A stretch of 37,730 bases of DNA, taken from positions 20,554-58,283 of the forward strand of contig JAGWBE010000010.1 of the NCBI GenBank assembly GCA_021296055.1, in the 5' to 3' direction. Positions 14,087-22,202 of this stretch are shown here, one piece after another; position 1 is the stretch's first letter; every line of letters starts with the position of its first letter. This DNA comes from Dehalococcoidia bacterium (GTDB lineage Bacteria; Chloroflexota; Dehalococcoidia; Lucifugimonadales; Australimonadaceae). Under the pieces are notes generated by a model. It saw only the letters and a program-made list of their open reading frames with translations, did no database searches and was not told the DNA's origin. The translations under genes and the position numbers were made by a program.

Positions 14087-14873
14087 CGCCCTCTCCCGTT
14101 GCTTCCGCGGGCGCGTCGGCGCTTGCTTGCGCCTCCTCCTCCGTCGTGGAGGCGGCGCTCATTGTCACTTCGACCGGCCCCAGCTCCGGCTCCTCCGCGG
14201 CCGTCTGCCGCTGCTGGGGCACCAGGTCGCCGCGGTAGATCCACACCTTCACGCCGATGCGCCCCATCGTGGTGGCGGCCTCGGCCAGTCCGTAGTCGAT
14301 GTCGGAGCGCAGCGTGTGGAGCGGCACGCGCCCCTCCATCGCCTTCTCCCGCCGCGCGATCTCGGCGCCGCCGAGCCTCCCGGCGATGATGACCTTCACG
14401 CCGCGCGCTCCCGCTTGCATCGTGCGCTGCACCGTCTGGCGCACGGCGCGGCGATAGGCCACGCGGCGCTCCAGCTGGTCCGCGATGTTGCGCGCCACCA
14501 GATAGGAGTCCAGCTCCGGCTGACGTATCTCGACGACGTTGAGGCGGACGCGCTTGCCGCCCGCCGCCTGTTCGAGCGCCTTGCGCAGCACTTCCACGCG
14601 CTGCCCGCCGCGCCCGATGACGATGCCCGGCCGCGCCGTGTGGACGCTCACCGAGAGGTCGGCGGCGCTGCGCTCGATCTCCACCCGCGCGATGCCCGCA
14701 TCCGTGTACTGCTCGTCGATGGCGCGCCGCAGGGACAGGTCTTCCTCGACCTGCGCCGCGTACTCCTTGCGCCGACCCGCGAACCACCTCGCCTGCCAAT
14801 CCCGCACCGGGTTGTCGTGACCCGGCACCGTCACGCCGAGGCGGAAGCCCACCGGATGCGTCTTGTGTCCCAC
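14073..14873 (-). CDS. rpsC: 30S ribosomal protein S3
   Basis: S3 forms part of the mRNA entry channel. The 266-residue product starts VGHKTHPVGFRLGVTVPGHD, has the KH domain IVIGRGGQRVEVLRKALEQ (about residues 64-82) and the C-terminal signature ARGVKVIIAGRLGGAEIARR, then GRVPLHTLRSDIDYG. About 45 residues of Ala/Glu/Ser-rich acidic sequence are added at the end. The GTG at 14873 is chosen because GGAGG lies 7 nt before it and the N-terminus then matches the family; it begins 2 nt after the rplV stop. Confidence 0.97.
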   Translation of the reverse strand: MGHKTHPVGFRLGVTVPGHDNPVRDWQARWFAGRRKEYAAQVEEDLSLRRAIDEQYTDAGIARVEIERSAADLSVSVHTARPGIVIGRGGQRVEVLRKALEQAAGGKRVRLNVVEIRQPELDSYLVARNIADQLERRVAYRRAVRQTVQRTMQAGARGVKVIIAGRLGGAEIARREKAMEGRVPLHTLRSDIDYGLAEAATTMGRIGVKVWIYRGDLVPQQRQTAAEEPELGPVEVTMSAASTTEEEAQASADAPAEATGEGDATA

Positions 14874-14875
14874 GC

Positions 14876-15214
14876 TTACGCCTCCGCCTCGTCCACGACG
14901 ATAGTGATGTGGCACGACTGCCGTCGCACGCGGCTGACGCGCCCGCGCGCCTGCGCGCGCCAGCGCTTGGTCACCGGCCCTTGGTCCGCCGTAGCCGCCA
15001 CCACGCGCAGCCGCGCCAGGTTCATGCCTTCGTTGTTCTCCGCGTTGGCCGCCGCCGACCGCAGAACCTTGCCCACACGCTCGGCGGCCGGGCCCGGATG
15101 GAAGCGCAGGCTGTCGATGGCCGCCTGCACCGGCTTGCCGCGCACCGCGTCGATGAGCGGGCGCACCCGCTTGGTCGACATGCCCACGTTCTTCAACACT
15201 GACCTCACTGCCAT
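14876..15214 (-). CDS. rplV: 50S ribosomal protein L22
   Basis: L22 extends a loop into the polypeptide tunnel. The 112-residue product has STKRVRPLIDAVRGKPVQAA, AAERVGKVLRSAAANAENNE and the tunnel-loop end RWRAQARGRVSRVRRQSCHI with TIVV, matching family signatures. Normal length, 2 nt after rpsS. Confidence 0.97.
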   Translation of the reverse strand: MAVRSVLKNVGMSTKRVRPLIDAVRGKPVQAAIDSLRFHPGPAAERVGKVLRSAAANAENNEGMNLARLRVVAATADQGPVTKRWRAQARGRVSRVRRQSCHITIVVDEAEA

Positions 15215-15216
15215 GG

Positions 15217-15501
15217 CTAGCGCACCGACGACGAGCGTTCCGACTTGGAGGTGTGGCCGCGGAAAGTGCGCGTCGGTGCGAACTCCCCCAGCTTGTGCCC
15301 CACCATGTTCTCCGTCACGAACACCGGGATGTGCCTGCGCCCGTCGTGCACCGCGATGGTCAGCCCCACCATGTCGGGCATAATCATCGACGCCCGCGAC
15401 CAGGTGCGGATCACCACCTTCGTTCCCGCCTGCTGAGCGCGCTCCACGCGCTTGGCCAGCTTCGGGTGCACGTACGGCCCCTTCTTGATGGAACGCGACA
15501 C
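15217..15501 (-). CDS. rpsS: 30S ribosomal protein S19
   Basis: S19 pairs with S13 in the head of the small subunit. The 94-residue product reads SRSIKKGPYVHPKLAKRVE at its start and has the signature VTENMVGHKLGEFAPTRTFR with GHT. The start is a GTG at 15501 sharing one base with the rplB stop (TAGTG), giving exactly the family N-terminus. Confidence 0.97.
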   Translation of the reverse strand: MSRSIKKGPYVHPKLAKRVERAQQAGTKVVIRTWSRASMIMPDMVGLTIAVHDGRRHIPVFVTENMVGHKLGEFAPTRTFRGHTSKSERSSSVR

Positions 15502-16331
15502 TACTTGCGCCTCCTGTCCCGCACGATGAACACGTCCGTGTGCCGACGGCGCCGCGTCTTCGGCCCCAGCGCCGGGCGGCCCCACGGCGTCTTCGGGCGC
15601 TTCATCCCAATGGGAGAGCGGCCCTCGCCGCCGCCGTGCGGGTGGTCGCGCGGCGTCATGGCCGACCCGCGCACCGTCGGGCGCCGCCCGAGGTGGCGCG
15701 AGCGCCCCGCCTTGCCCAGGTCCTGGTTCTTGTGCTCCGCGTTGCCCACCGTGCCGATGGTCGCCATGCAGTCGGCGGGGACGCGCCGCACCTCGCCCGA
15801 GGGCATCCGCAGCATCGCGTACTGCTCCTCGCGGGCCAGCAACTGCGCGCCCGTTCCCGCTCCCCGGCACATCTGACCGCCGCGTCCCGGGCGCATTTCG
15901 ATGTTGTGCACCACCGTTCCCGTCGGGATGGAGCGCAGCGGCAGCGCGTTCCCCTGGCGAATCTCCGCCCCGGGGCCGGACACCCAGCGGTCGCCCACTT
16001 TGGCGCCGGCGGGCGCCAGGTGGTAGCGCCGCTCGCCGTCCGCGTAGACCACCAGCGCGATCCGCGAGGAGCGGTTCGGGTCGTACTCGATCGACTCGAC
16101 CCGGCACGGCACCCCGTGCTTGTCGCGCTTGAAGTCGATGGCGCGGTAGAGGCGCTTCGCGCCGCCCCCGCGGTGGCGGACGGTGATCTTGCCCCGCACG
16201 TTGCGTCCGCCGTAGCGCCGCTGACCCTTCGTCAACGGCTTGTGGGGAGAGCGGCGCGTCACCTCCGCGAAATCGGGGCGAAGCGCTCCCCGGTTGCCGG
16301 GGCTGGTGGGCTTTAGTCGCTTCAAGGGCAT
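15501..16331 (-). CDS. rplB: 50S ribosomal protein L2
   Basis: L2 lies close to the peptidyl transferase centre and is required for subunit joining. The 276-residue product has LKPTSPGNRGALRPDF, the GGRNVRGKITVRHRGGGAKR block, VHNIEMRPGRGGQMCRGAGT and the catalytic-region signature RGSAMTPRDHPHGGGEGRSP, with the conserved His residue in DHPHGGG. Length is normal. It lies 2 nt after rplW. Confidence 0.98.
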   Translation of the reverse strand: MPLKRLKPTSPGNRGALRPDFAEVTRRSPHKPLTKGQRRYGGRNVRGKITVRHRGGGAKRLYRAIDFKRDKHGVPCRVESIEYDPNRSSRIALVVYADGERRYHLAPAGAKVGDRWVSGPGAEIRQGNALPLRSIPTGTVVHNIEMRPGRGGQMCRGAGTGAQLLAREEQYAMLRMPSGEVRRVPADCMATIGTVGNAEHKNQDLGKAGRSRHLGRRPTVRGSAMTPRDHPHGGGEGRSPIGMKRPKTPWGRPALGPKTRRRRHTDVFIVRDRRRK

Positions 16332-16333
16332 CG

Positions 16334-16624
16334 CTACGTCCCCTCGAAGATCGGGATAGCGTCGCCGGGCTTCAACGTCACGATCGCCTTCTTGATGTCC
16401 GGGGTGCGCGCGGGGCGGTTGCTTCTCCCGAAGCGCCGCGTCTCTCCGCGCGTCTTGAGCATGTTCACCGCCGTCACCTTCACGTCGAACGCGCGCTCGA
16501 TGGCCTCGCGCACCTGCGCCTTGTTGGCGCCGGGCGACACCTCGAACACGTACTTGTTCCTCTCCTGGAGCAGCGTGGACTTCTCCGTAACCACCGGGCG
16601 GCGCACGACCTGGAAGACGTTCAC
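16334..16624 (-). CDS. rplW: 50S ribosomal protein L23
   Basis: L23 is the docking site for trigger factor and SRP at the tunnel exit. The 96-residue product starts NVFQVVRRPVVTEKSTLLQE, has KYVFEVSPGANKAQVREAIE and the RAFDVKVTAVNMLKTRGETR block. The GTG start at 16624 overlaps the rplD stop in a GTGA, which fixes the N-terminus at the family position. Confidence 0.96.
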   Translation of the reverse strand: MNVFQVVRRPVVTEKSTLLQERNKYVFEVSPGANKAQVREAIERAFDVKVTAVNMLKTRGETRRFGRSNRPARTPDIKKAIVTLKPGDAIPIFEGT

Positions 16625-17277
16625 GACTGCGCCCCCCGTCCGCGCCGTACTTCCAAGGCGCCCCACAACTCCACCGTTCGCTCCGCCGCCGCTTCGGTCA
16701 TCACCACCGCGTCGTAGCGCGCCAGGTCGAGCACGTTCAGCAGGTCGGCGGCGAGCGTCTTGACGCGCGGCAGGTTGCGCACCGCCCGCGACACCTCTTC
16801 CTGCTGCTCGCGCAGCACCACCAACGCCGAGCCCCTCACCTCCAGCGCATCCAACACGCGGCGCATCTCTCGCGTCTTGGCCTCCGCCAATTCGATCTTG
16901 TCCACCAGCAGCACGCGGCCCGCCGCCGCTTTGCCGGAGAGCGCGCAGCGGATCGCCTGGCGGCGCATCCGCACGGGCAACCGCTTGCGGTACGAGCGCG
17001 GGTGTGGGCCGAAGACCACGCCGCCGCCGCGCCACAGGGGCGAGCGCGTGCTGCCGTGGCGCGCGCGGCCCGTGTGCTTCTGACGCCACGGCTTGCGCCC
17101 GCCGCCGGCCACCTGCCCGCGCGTGAGCGTGTTGCTTGTGCCTTGCCGCTGATTCGCTTGGTAGTAGACAAGCGCCTGGTGCAACAGGTCGGGGTTGGGC
17201 GCGGCGTCGTACACCGCGTCGTTGAGGTCGACCTCGCGCAGCACGTTGCCGCTGCTGTCTCGCACCGGCGCCTTCAC
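16621..17277 (-). CDS. rplD: 50S ribosomal protein L4
   Basis: L4 sends a loop into the polypeptide tunnel; in E. coli it also controls the S10 operon. The 218-residue product has the loop signature TRGQVAGGGRKPWRQKHTGR with ARHGSTRSPLWRGGGVVFGP, and the C-terminal region with the LLNVLDLARYDAVVMTEAA block. The GTG start at 17277 overlaps the rplC stop (GTGA). No attenuator leader like that of the E. coli S10 operon is visible because rplC-rpsJ-fusA are directly joined. Confidence 0.97.
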   Translation of the reverse strand: MKAPVRDSSGNVLREVDLNDAVYDAAPNPDLLHQALVYYQANQRQGTSNTLTRGQVAGGGRKPWRQKHTGRARHGSTRSPLWRGGGVVFGPHPRSYRKRLPVRMRRQAIRCALSGKAAAGRVLLVDKIELAEAKTREMRRVLDALEVRGSALVVLREQQEEVSRAVRNLPRVKTLAADLLNVLDLARYDAVVMTEAAAERTVELWGALEVRRGRGAQS

Positions 17278-17945
17278 GACTGACGCTCCCCCGCGGACGC
17301 GGCGGCGCGGGGCGGCAGCTTCGCCTCGTCCAACTCCGCGTGCTTCACCTCCAGCAGGCCCTTGGGCGCGCCGGGGACAGAGCCGCGGACGAGCAACAGG
17401 TTGCGTCCCGCGTCCACCTTCTCCACGCGCAGGTTGCGCGTCGTCACCCGACTGGCTCCCATGTGGCCGGGCATCTCCTTGCCCTTGAACACACGCCCCG
17501 GATAGGTGCCCGCGCCGATGGAGCCAACCGACCGCAGGCGATCGCCCTGCCCGTGCGTGCGCGGGCCGCCGGCGAATCCGTAGCGGCGCACCACGCCTTG
17601 GAATCCGCGCCCTTTGGTGAGGCCGCTGACGTGGATGTACTCGCCAGGGCGGAATTCGGTCACGTCCAAGCGCTGGCCCACCTCGTGCTGCGCCAAGTCG
17701 GTGGTCTTGAACTCGCGCAGGTGGCGCAGGTTGCCGTTGGCGCCCAGGTGCCCACGCTTCGGCTGGTTGAGTTGGCGCGCGTGGCCGAATCCCACTTGCA
17801 CCGACTCGTAGCCGTCCGTCAACGCGTTCTTCACCTGCGTCACGACGCACGGGCCAACCTCGAGCACAGTGACCGGCACCACACGCCCTTCGTCGCCGAA
17901 GTAGTGCGTCATGCCGACCTTCCTGCCCAAGAGTCCCGTAATCAT
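17274..17945 (-). CDS. rplC: 50S ribosomal protein L3
   Basis: L3 starts large-subunit assembly and reaches the peptidyl transferase centre. The 223-residue product begins MITGLLGRKVGMTHYFGDEG, has the signature GLTKGRGFQGVVRRYGFAGG and GAGTYPGRVFKGKEMPGHMG. In this block Tyr-Pro replaces the Gln-Thr-Pro order of enterobacterial L3, so the Gln methylated in E. coli is not at that site. A short Ala/Arg-rich tail follows the core. It lies 10 nt after rpsJ. Confidence 0.97.
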   Translation of the reverse strand: MITGLLGRKVGMTHYFGDEGRVVPVTVLEVGPCVVTQVKNALTDGYESVQVGFGHARQLNQPKRGHLGANGNLRHLREFKTTDLAQHEVGQRLDVTEFRPGEYIHVSGLTKGRGFQGVVRRYGFAGGPRTHGQGDRLRSVGSIGAGTYPGRVFKGKEMPGHMGASRVTTRNLRVEKVDAGRNLLLVRGSVPGAPKGLLEVKHAELDEAKLPPRAAASAGERQS

Positions 17946-17955
17946 TCCCTGCGTC

Positions 17956-18309
17956 CTACGTCTTGATGGCGATGTCCACGCCTGCCGGCATCTGCAGGCG
18001 CGTCAGCGCGTCGATGGTTTTCGAATTCGGCTCCAGAATGTCCACCAGCCGCTTGTGGATGCGCAACTCGAAGTGTTCCCGCGAGTCCTTGTCCACGTGG
18101 GGAGAGCGGATGACGCACCAGCGCCGGATGCGCGTGGGCATCGGCACCGGGCCGGACACCGCCGCGCCCGTGCGCTCCGCCGCCTCCACGATCTGGCCGC
18201 TGGACTGGTCCAACAGGCGGTGGTCGAACGCTTTGAGCGTGATGCGCAGCCGCTCGCGCTGCGGCGTGGCGCTGCGTATCCGGCCCGTGTTCTGCTGCTG
18301 TTCGACCAT
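17956..18309 (-). CDS. rpsJ: 30S ribosomal protein S10
   Basis: S10 serves in the small-subunit head and, with NusB, in transcription antitermination. The 117-residue product carries LRITLKAFDHRLLDQSSGQI and the signature IRSPHVDKDSREHFELRIHK with RLVDI. About 15 extra residues precede the usual start, giving a slightly longer protein than the family's about 102. It lies 9 nt after fusA; the tuf gene often found between them is absent. Confidence 0.97.
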   Translation of the reverse strand: MVEQQQNTGRIRSATPQRERLRITLKAFDHRLLDQSSGQIVEAAERTGAAVSGPVPMPTRIRRWCVIRSPHVDKDSREHFELRIHKRLVDILEPNSKTIDALTRLQMPAGVDIAIKT

Positions 18310-18318
18310 AGTTTCCCC

Positions 18319-20424
18319 CTACGCGCTCCGCGCAATGGCCGCCGCGCCCGCCGCCGACGCTCGATCGTAGCGGCCGAACTCCATCGAGTAGGTCGCCCGC
18401 CCTTGTGTCGCCGACCGCAGATCCGTCGCGTAGCCGAACATCTCCTCCAGCGGCGCCTCCGCCTCCAACACCTGGGTGTCGCCCTCGCCCTCCATCGACT
18501 TGATGCGCCCCCGGCGGCTGCTCAGGTCGGCGAGCACGCTGCCCAGGTACTGGCCCGGCGTGATGACTTGCAGATCCATCACCGGCTCCAGCAACACCGA
18601 CCCGGCCCTGCCCAGCGCGTCCTTCACCGCCATAGACCCGGCGATCTTGAACGCCATCTCGGACGAGTCCACCGCGTGGAACGTGCCGTCCGTCAACGTA
18701 ACCTTCACGTCGAGCACCGGATATCCTGCGACGACGCCGGTGCGCAGCGCCTCCTCGGCGCCCGCGCGCACGGCGGGAACGTACTCGCGGGGGATGGCGC
18801 CCCCCACGACTTTGTCCTGGAACACGTAGCCCGTTCCCGCCTCGCCCGGCTCCAACGTCAGGATGCAGTGGCCGTACTGACCGCGCCCGCCCGTCTGCCG
18901 CACGAACCGCCCTTCGCCCCGCGCGGGCTTGGTCACCGCCTCACGGTAGGCCACCTGAGGTCGGCCTACGGCGGCGGCGACGCCGAACTCGCGCTTCATC
19001 CGGTCGACCAGCACCTCCAGGTGCAGCTCGCCCATGCCGGACATGATGGTCTGCCCCGTCTCCTCGTCGTAGCGAACGCGGAAGGTCGGGTCTTCCTCTG
19101 CGAGTTTGAGCAGCGCGTCGGTCAGCTTGTCCTGCTCCGCGCGGCTCTGCGGCTCGATAGCCACGGAGATAACCGGCTCGGCGAAGCGGATGGCCTCCAG
19201 CATCACCGGAGCGCCCTCGTCGCAGATGGTCTCACCCGTGAAGGTGTTCTTCAGCCCCACCGCCGCGCCGATCTCCCCCGCGCCGATCTCCTGCACTTCC
19301 TCGCGGCGATTCGCGTGCATCAGCACCACGCGTCCCATGCGCTCGCGCTGGCGCTTCACGGAGTTGTACACCGTCGCGCCCGCCTTGATGCGCCCCGAGT
19401 AGACACGGAAGTACACCAGCCGCCCCACGTAGGGGTCGGTCACCACCTTGAACGCCAACGCCGCGAACGGCGCGTTCTGGTCGGCCGGGCGTTCCACCTG
19501 CGCGTCATGCGGGTCGCGCGCCCTTACCGCCGGAACGTCTTGCGGCGACGGCAAGTAGTCCGTAACGCCGTCCAGCAGCAGTTGAACGCCCAGGCTTTGG
19601 AGCGCCGAGCCGCAGAAGACGGGCGTGGCCATGTTCGCCGCGGTGGCGCGGCGCAGCCCCGCCTTCAACTCCGGCGGCGACGGCGTCTCCCCGCTCAGGT
19701 ACTGCTCCATCAGCGCCTCGTCGTTCTCCGAGATGCGCTCGATCATCTCGTCGCGCACCTTGACCACCGCGTCGGCGATGTCCTCGGGGATCGGCGCCTC
19801 GCGCATGCTGCCCGGCTCGCCCACGCGGTCGAAGAACCACGCGCGCTCCTCCACCAGGTCCACGACGCCTTGGAAGTCTTCCTCCGCGCCGATGGGGTAC
19901 TGGACGGGGATGGGCGTGGCCTTGAGACGGTGGCGCACCATATCGACGGTGCGGTCGAAGTTCGCCCCCATCCGATCCATCTTGTTGACGAAGCAGATGC
20001 GGGGGACTGCGTAGCGGTTCGCCTGACGCCACACGGTCTCCGATTGGGGTTGAACGCCCGCGACGGCGTCGAAGACGACGACGCCTCCGTCAAGGACGCG
20101 GAGGCTTCGCTCGACCTCGGCCGTGAAGTCCACGTGACCGGGGGTATCGATGATGTTCACGGTATGGCCGCGCCATTGGGTCTTGGTGGCGGCGGCGGTG
20201 ATGGTGATGCCCCGCTCCCGCTCCTGCGCCATCCAGTCCATCACGGCAGTGCCCTCGTGCACCTCGCCGATCTTGTAGGTGCGTCCCGAGAAGAACAGCA
20301 CGCGCTCCGTCACCGTCGTCTTCCCGGCGTCGATGTGCGCGATGAACCCGATGTTCCTGACCTTGCTCAGGCCGTCCGCCGCCATGTCCTTCTTCTCCGC
20401 CGCCTTCGGCTCGGTCGCTACCAT
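18319..20424 (-). CDS. fusA: Translation elongation factor G
   Basis: EF-G drives translocation of tRNA and mRNA using GTP. The 701-residue product has all GTPase motifs: G1 FIAHIDAGKTTVTERVL, G2 RERGITITAAATKTQW, G3 IDTPGHVDFTAEVERSL, G4 VNKMDR and G5 FCGSAL. Domains II-V follow, with MSGMGELHLEVLVDRMKREF and the domain IV segment QTGGRGQYGHCILTLEP. The ATG at 20424 overlaps the rpsG stop by 7 nt; an ATG 13 codons later is a possible alternative. The last residues are Ala-rich and not conserved. Confidence 0.98.
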   Translation of the reverse strand: MVATEPKAAEKKDMAADGLSKVRNIGFIAHIDAGKTTVTERVLFFSGRTYKIGEVHEGTAVMDWMAQERERGITITAAATKTQWRGHTVNIIDTPGHVDFTAEVERSLRVLDGGVVVFDAVAGVQPQSETVWRQANRYAVPRICFVNKMDRMGANFDRTVDMVRHRLKATPIPVQYPIGAEEDFQGVVDLVEERAWFFDRVGEPGSMREAPIPEDIADAVVKVRDEMIERISENDEALMEQYLSGETPSPPELKAGLRRATAANMATPVFCGSALQSLGVQLLLDGVTDYLPSPQDVPAVRARDPHDAQVERPADQNAPFAALAFKVVTDPYVGRLVYFRVYSGRIKAGATVYNSVKRQRERMGRVVLMHANRREEVQEIGAGEIGAAVGLKNTFTGETICDEGAPVMLEAIRFAEPVISVAIEPQSRAEQDKLTDALLKLAEEDPTFRVRYDEETGQTIMSGMGELHLEVLVDRMKREFGVAAAVGRPQVAYREAVTKPARGEGRFVRQTGGRGQYGHCILTLEPGEAGTGYVFQDKVVGGAIPREYVPAVRAGAEEALRTGVVAGYPVLDVKVTLTDGTFHAVDSSEMAFKIAGSMAVKDALGRAGSVLLEPVMDLQVITPGQYLGSVLADLSSRRGRIKSMEGEGDTQVLEAEAPLEEMFGYATDLRSATQGRATYSMEFGRYDRASAAGAAAIARSA

Positions 20425-20888
20425 CGGTAATGCACGAACGCGCGGTTCGCCTCCGCCATCCGGTGCAGCTCCTCGCGACGGCGCACCGCCGCTCCTTGAC
20501 CGCGCGACGCCTCCACGAGCTCCGTCGCCAGGCACTCGTGCATCGGTTTGCCGTTGCGCGAGCGCGCCGCGTTGATGAGCCAGCGCATCGCCAGCGCTTG
20601 GCGGCGGTTGCCCGCCACCTCGATAGGCACCTGGTAGGTGGCGCCGCCCACGCGGCGCGACTTCACCTCCACGCTCGGCATCACGTTCCGCATCGCCTGC
20701 GTGAACACCTCCAGCCCGTCGCGGTGCGCCTCCGCCTCGATGCGGTCGAACGCCTTGTAGACCACGCGCTGAGCCGTCGTCTTCTTCCCGTCGAGCATGA
20801 CGCGGTTGATGAACTGCGCCACCTCCACGGAACTGTGCCGCGGGTCGGGCGCTATCTTCCTTCGCTCTGCGCGTCGCCGCCGCGCCAT
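20418..20888 (-). CDS. rpsG: 30S ribosomal protein S7
   Basis: S7 organises the 3' major domain of 16S rRNA and touches the E-site tRNA. The 156-residue product has the signature DPRHSSVEVAQFINRVMLDG with KKTTAQRVVYKAFD, the VGGATYQVPIEVAGNRRQAL block and the C-terminal HRMAEANRAFVHYRW. Length is normal. A 137-nt gap to rpsL upstream holds no obvious gene. Confidence 0.98.
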   Translation of the reverse strand: MARRRRAERRKIAPDPRHSSVEVAQFINRVMLDGKKTTAQRVVYKAFDRIEAEAHRDGLEVFTQAMRNVMPSVEVKSRRVGGATYQVPIEVAGNRRQALAMRWLINAARSRNGKPMHECLATELVEASRGQGAAVRRREELHRMAEANRAFVHYRW

Positions 20889-21025
20889 GTCGTGCCCCTA
20901 TTGCTCCCCGGCCGTTCGCGGCCGCGTCCGTATCCTGTCCTTGCGCTATGTCGGCCTTTGGCGGGTCTGCGTAGGCGGGGCGGACGCGGCGCCGTAGTGG
21001 GCGCGCGCCTCGGCGTCGCGGACGG

Positions 21026-21442
21026 CTAGCGCGGGTTGCGCTTCGCCCCGTACTTGCTGCGCCCCCGCTTGCGCCCATTCACCCCGGTCGCGTCCAGCGC
21101 GCCTCGGATAATGTGGTACCGCACGCCCGGCAAATCCTTCACTCTGCCTCCGCGAATCAGCACCACCGAGTGCTCCTGCAGCGTGTGCCCCTCGCCTGGG
21201 ATGTAGGCGGTGACCTCCATCCCGTTCGTCATCCGCACCCGGGCCACCTTGCGCAGTGCCGAGTTGGGCTTCTTCGGCGTCACCGTCCGCACCTGCACGC
21301 AAACCCCCAACTTCTGCGGGCTCCCGTCGTTCCGGTACACACGGTTGCGCAACGTGTTCCGCACGTAGCGCAGTGCCGGCGCTTTGGTCTTCTTGACCAC
21401 GCGCTTGCGCCCCTGTCGCACCAGCTGGTTTACGGTCGGCAT
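21026..21442 (-). CDS. rpsL: 30S ribosomal protein S12
   Basis: S12 controls decoding accuracy at the A site. The 138-residue product starts MPTVNQLVRQGRKRVVKKTK, has the streptomycin-related loop TVTPKKPNSALRKVARVRMT (Lys in KKPNS) and the second loop VLIRGGRVKDLPGVRYHIIR (RGGRVKDLPGV), both of wild-type, streptomycin-sensitive appearance at the positions I can align by eye. It is the first gene of the minus-strand superoperon and starts about 55 nt downstream of the predicted transcription start. Confidence 0.97.
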   Translation of the reverse strand: MPTVNQLVRQGRKRVVKKTKAPALRYVRNTLRNRVYRNDGSPQKLGVCVQVRTVTPKKPNSALRKVARVRMTNGMEVTAYIPGEGHTLQEHSVVLIRGGRVKDLPGVRYHIIRGALDATGVNGRKRGRSKYGAKRNPR

Positions 21443-21504
21443 CGCTCCCTCGCCTTGCCATTGCAAGCATGGCGTAACCCGCCTGCTCACATGGCAACAT
21501 TCCA

Positions 21505-21533
21505 ATGCTACTCATTCCGTCCTCGCGTGTCAA
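21505..21533 (-). promoter_or_regulatory. Main promoter of the ribosomal superoperon
   Basis: On the minus strand a perfect -35 TTGACA (21533-21528) is followed after exactly 17 nt by a -10 TAGCAT (21510-21505, four of six consensus bases). Transcription would start near 21498, leaving a leader of about 55 nt before rpsL. The spacing and the position between the divergent rpsL and pduO genes make this the strongest promoter candidate in the window. Confidence 0.75.
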
Positions 21534-21604
21534 CGCATTTCGACGGCTCTGTGCGGCAGCGCGCCCGGCGGAGAGGCTGTCGCTTCCTCCGCTCCCGCCC
21601 CGCC

Positions 21605-21617
21605 TATAATCCCCGCC
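21605..21617 (+). promoter_or_regulatory. -10 box of a probably leaderless promoter (pduO)
   Basis: A perfect TATAAT (21605-21610) ends 7 nt before the ATG at 21618. Transcription from it would begin at or next to the start codon, and no ribosome binding site precedes the gene. No good -35 is visible at 16-18 nt upstream. A leaderless mRNA is inferred. Confidence 0.6.
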
Positions 21618-22184
21618 ATGACCAACACCGGCGGCGACGCCCCCCGCCTCGACACCAAGACGGGCGACGATGGCGAGACGGGGTTGCTCTACGGCGGGCG
21701 CGTCTCCAAGGCCGACCCGCGCGCCGAGGCCTACGGCGCCATCGACGAGGCCGTCTCCGCCCTGGGCCTTGCACGCGCCCTGGCCGCCGAACCGCGCGTC
21801 TGCGAGACGATCGAGCTGCTCCAGCGCCACCTCTTCACCGCCGCCGCCGAACTGGCCACCGCTCCCGAACACCGCGACCGCCTGACCACCCACTTCGGCG
21901 CTGTGACGCCCGAGATGACGCAGCGATTGGAGGCGCTCATCGACGACCTCCAAGCGCAAACCGAGTTGCCCCGCGCCTTCGTCCTCCCCGGGGACACCCC
22001 GGCCTCCGGCGCGCTCGACCTCGCCCGCGCTATCGTGCGCCGCGCCGAGCGCCGCGCCGTCGCGTTGGGCGAGGCGGGGCTGCTGCACGGCCCGGAGATG
22101 CTGCGCTACCTCAACCGCGCCAGCGACCTCCTCTTCATCCTCGCGCGCCACCAAGACCGCCATCTGCCGTACAACCGCGTCTGA
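21618..22184 (+). CDS. Cob(I)alamin adenosyltransferase, PduO type
   Basis: The enzyme transfers the adenosyl group of ATP to cob(I)alamin to form coenzyme B12. The 188-residue product has the N-terminal ATP-binding block TKTGDDGETGLLYGGRVSKA, the helix AYGAIDEAVSALGLARAL, the FVLPGDTPASGALDLARAIV motif and the C-terminal YLNRASDLLFILAR, all diagnostic for the PduO-type (also called MMAB-type) trimer. The ATG at 21618 is preceded by a -10 box rather than a ribosome binding site. It is divergent from rpsL and is followed 18 nt later by hisH. It suggests the cell uses or salvages cobalamin. Confidence 0.94.
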   Translation: MTNTGGDAPRLDTKTGDDGETGLLYGGRVSKADPRAEAYGAIDEAVSALGLARALAAEPRVCETIELLQRHLFTAAAELATAPEHRDRLTTHFGAVTPEMTQRLEALIDDLQAQTELPRAFVLPGDTPASGALDLARAIVRRAERRAVALGEAGLLHGPEMLRYLNRASDLLFILARHQDRHLPYNRV

Positions 22185-22189
22185 GGGCG

Positions 22190-22202
22190 TACAATCGCCC
22201 GC
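22190..22202 (+). promoter_or_regulatory. -10 box of a probably leaderless promoter (hisH)
   Basis: TACAAT (22190-22195) ends exactly 7 nt before the GTG start of hisH, the same spacing as at pduO. It lies in the 18-nt gap after the pduO stop. No ribosome binding site is visible between them. Confidence 0.5.

Noticed and set aside
17911..20430. Very long open frame on the plus strand (839 codons) opposite fusA
   Set aside because: It is antisense to rpsJ and fusA, which are certain. The sequence is His/Arg/Leu/Val-rich in the way of high-GC shadow frames and shows no family motif.
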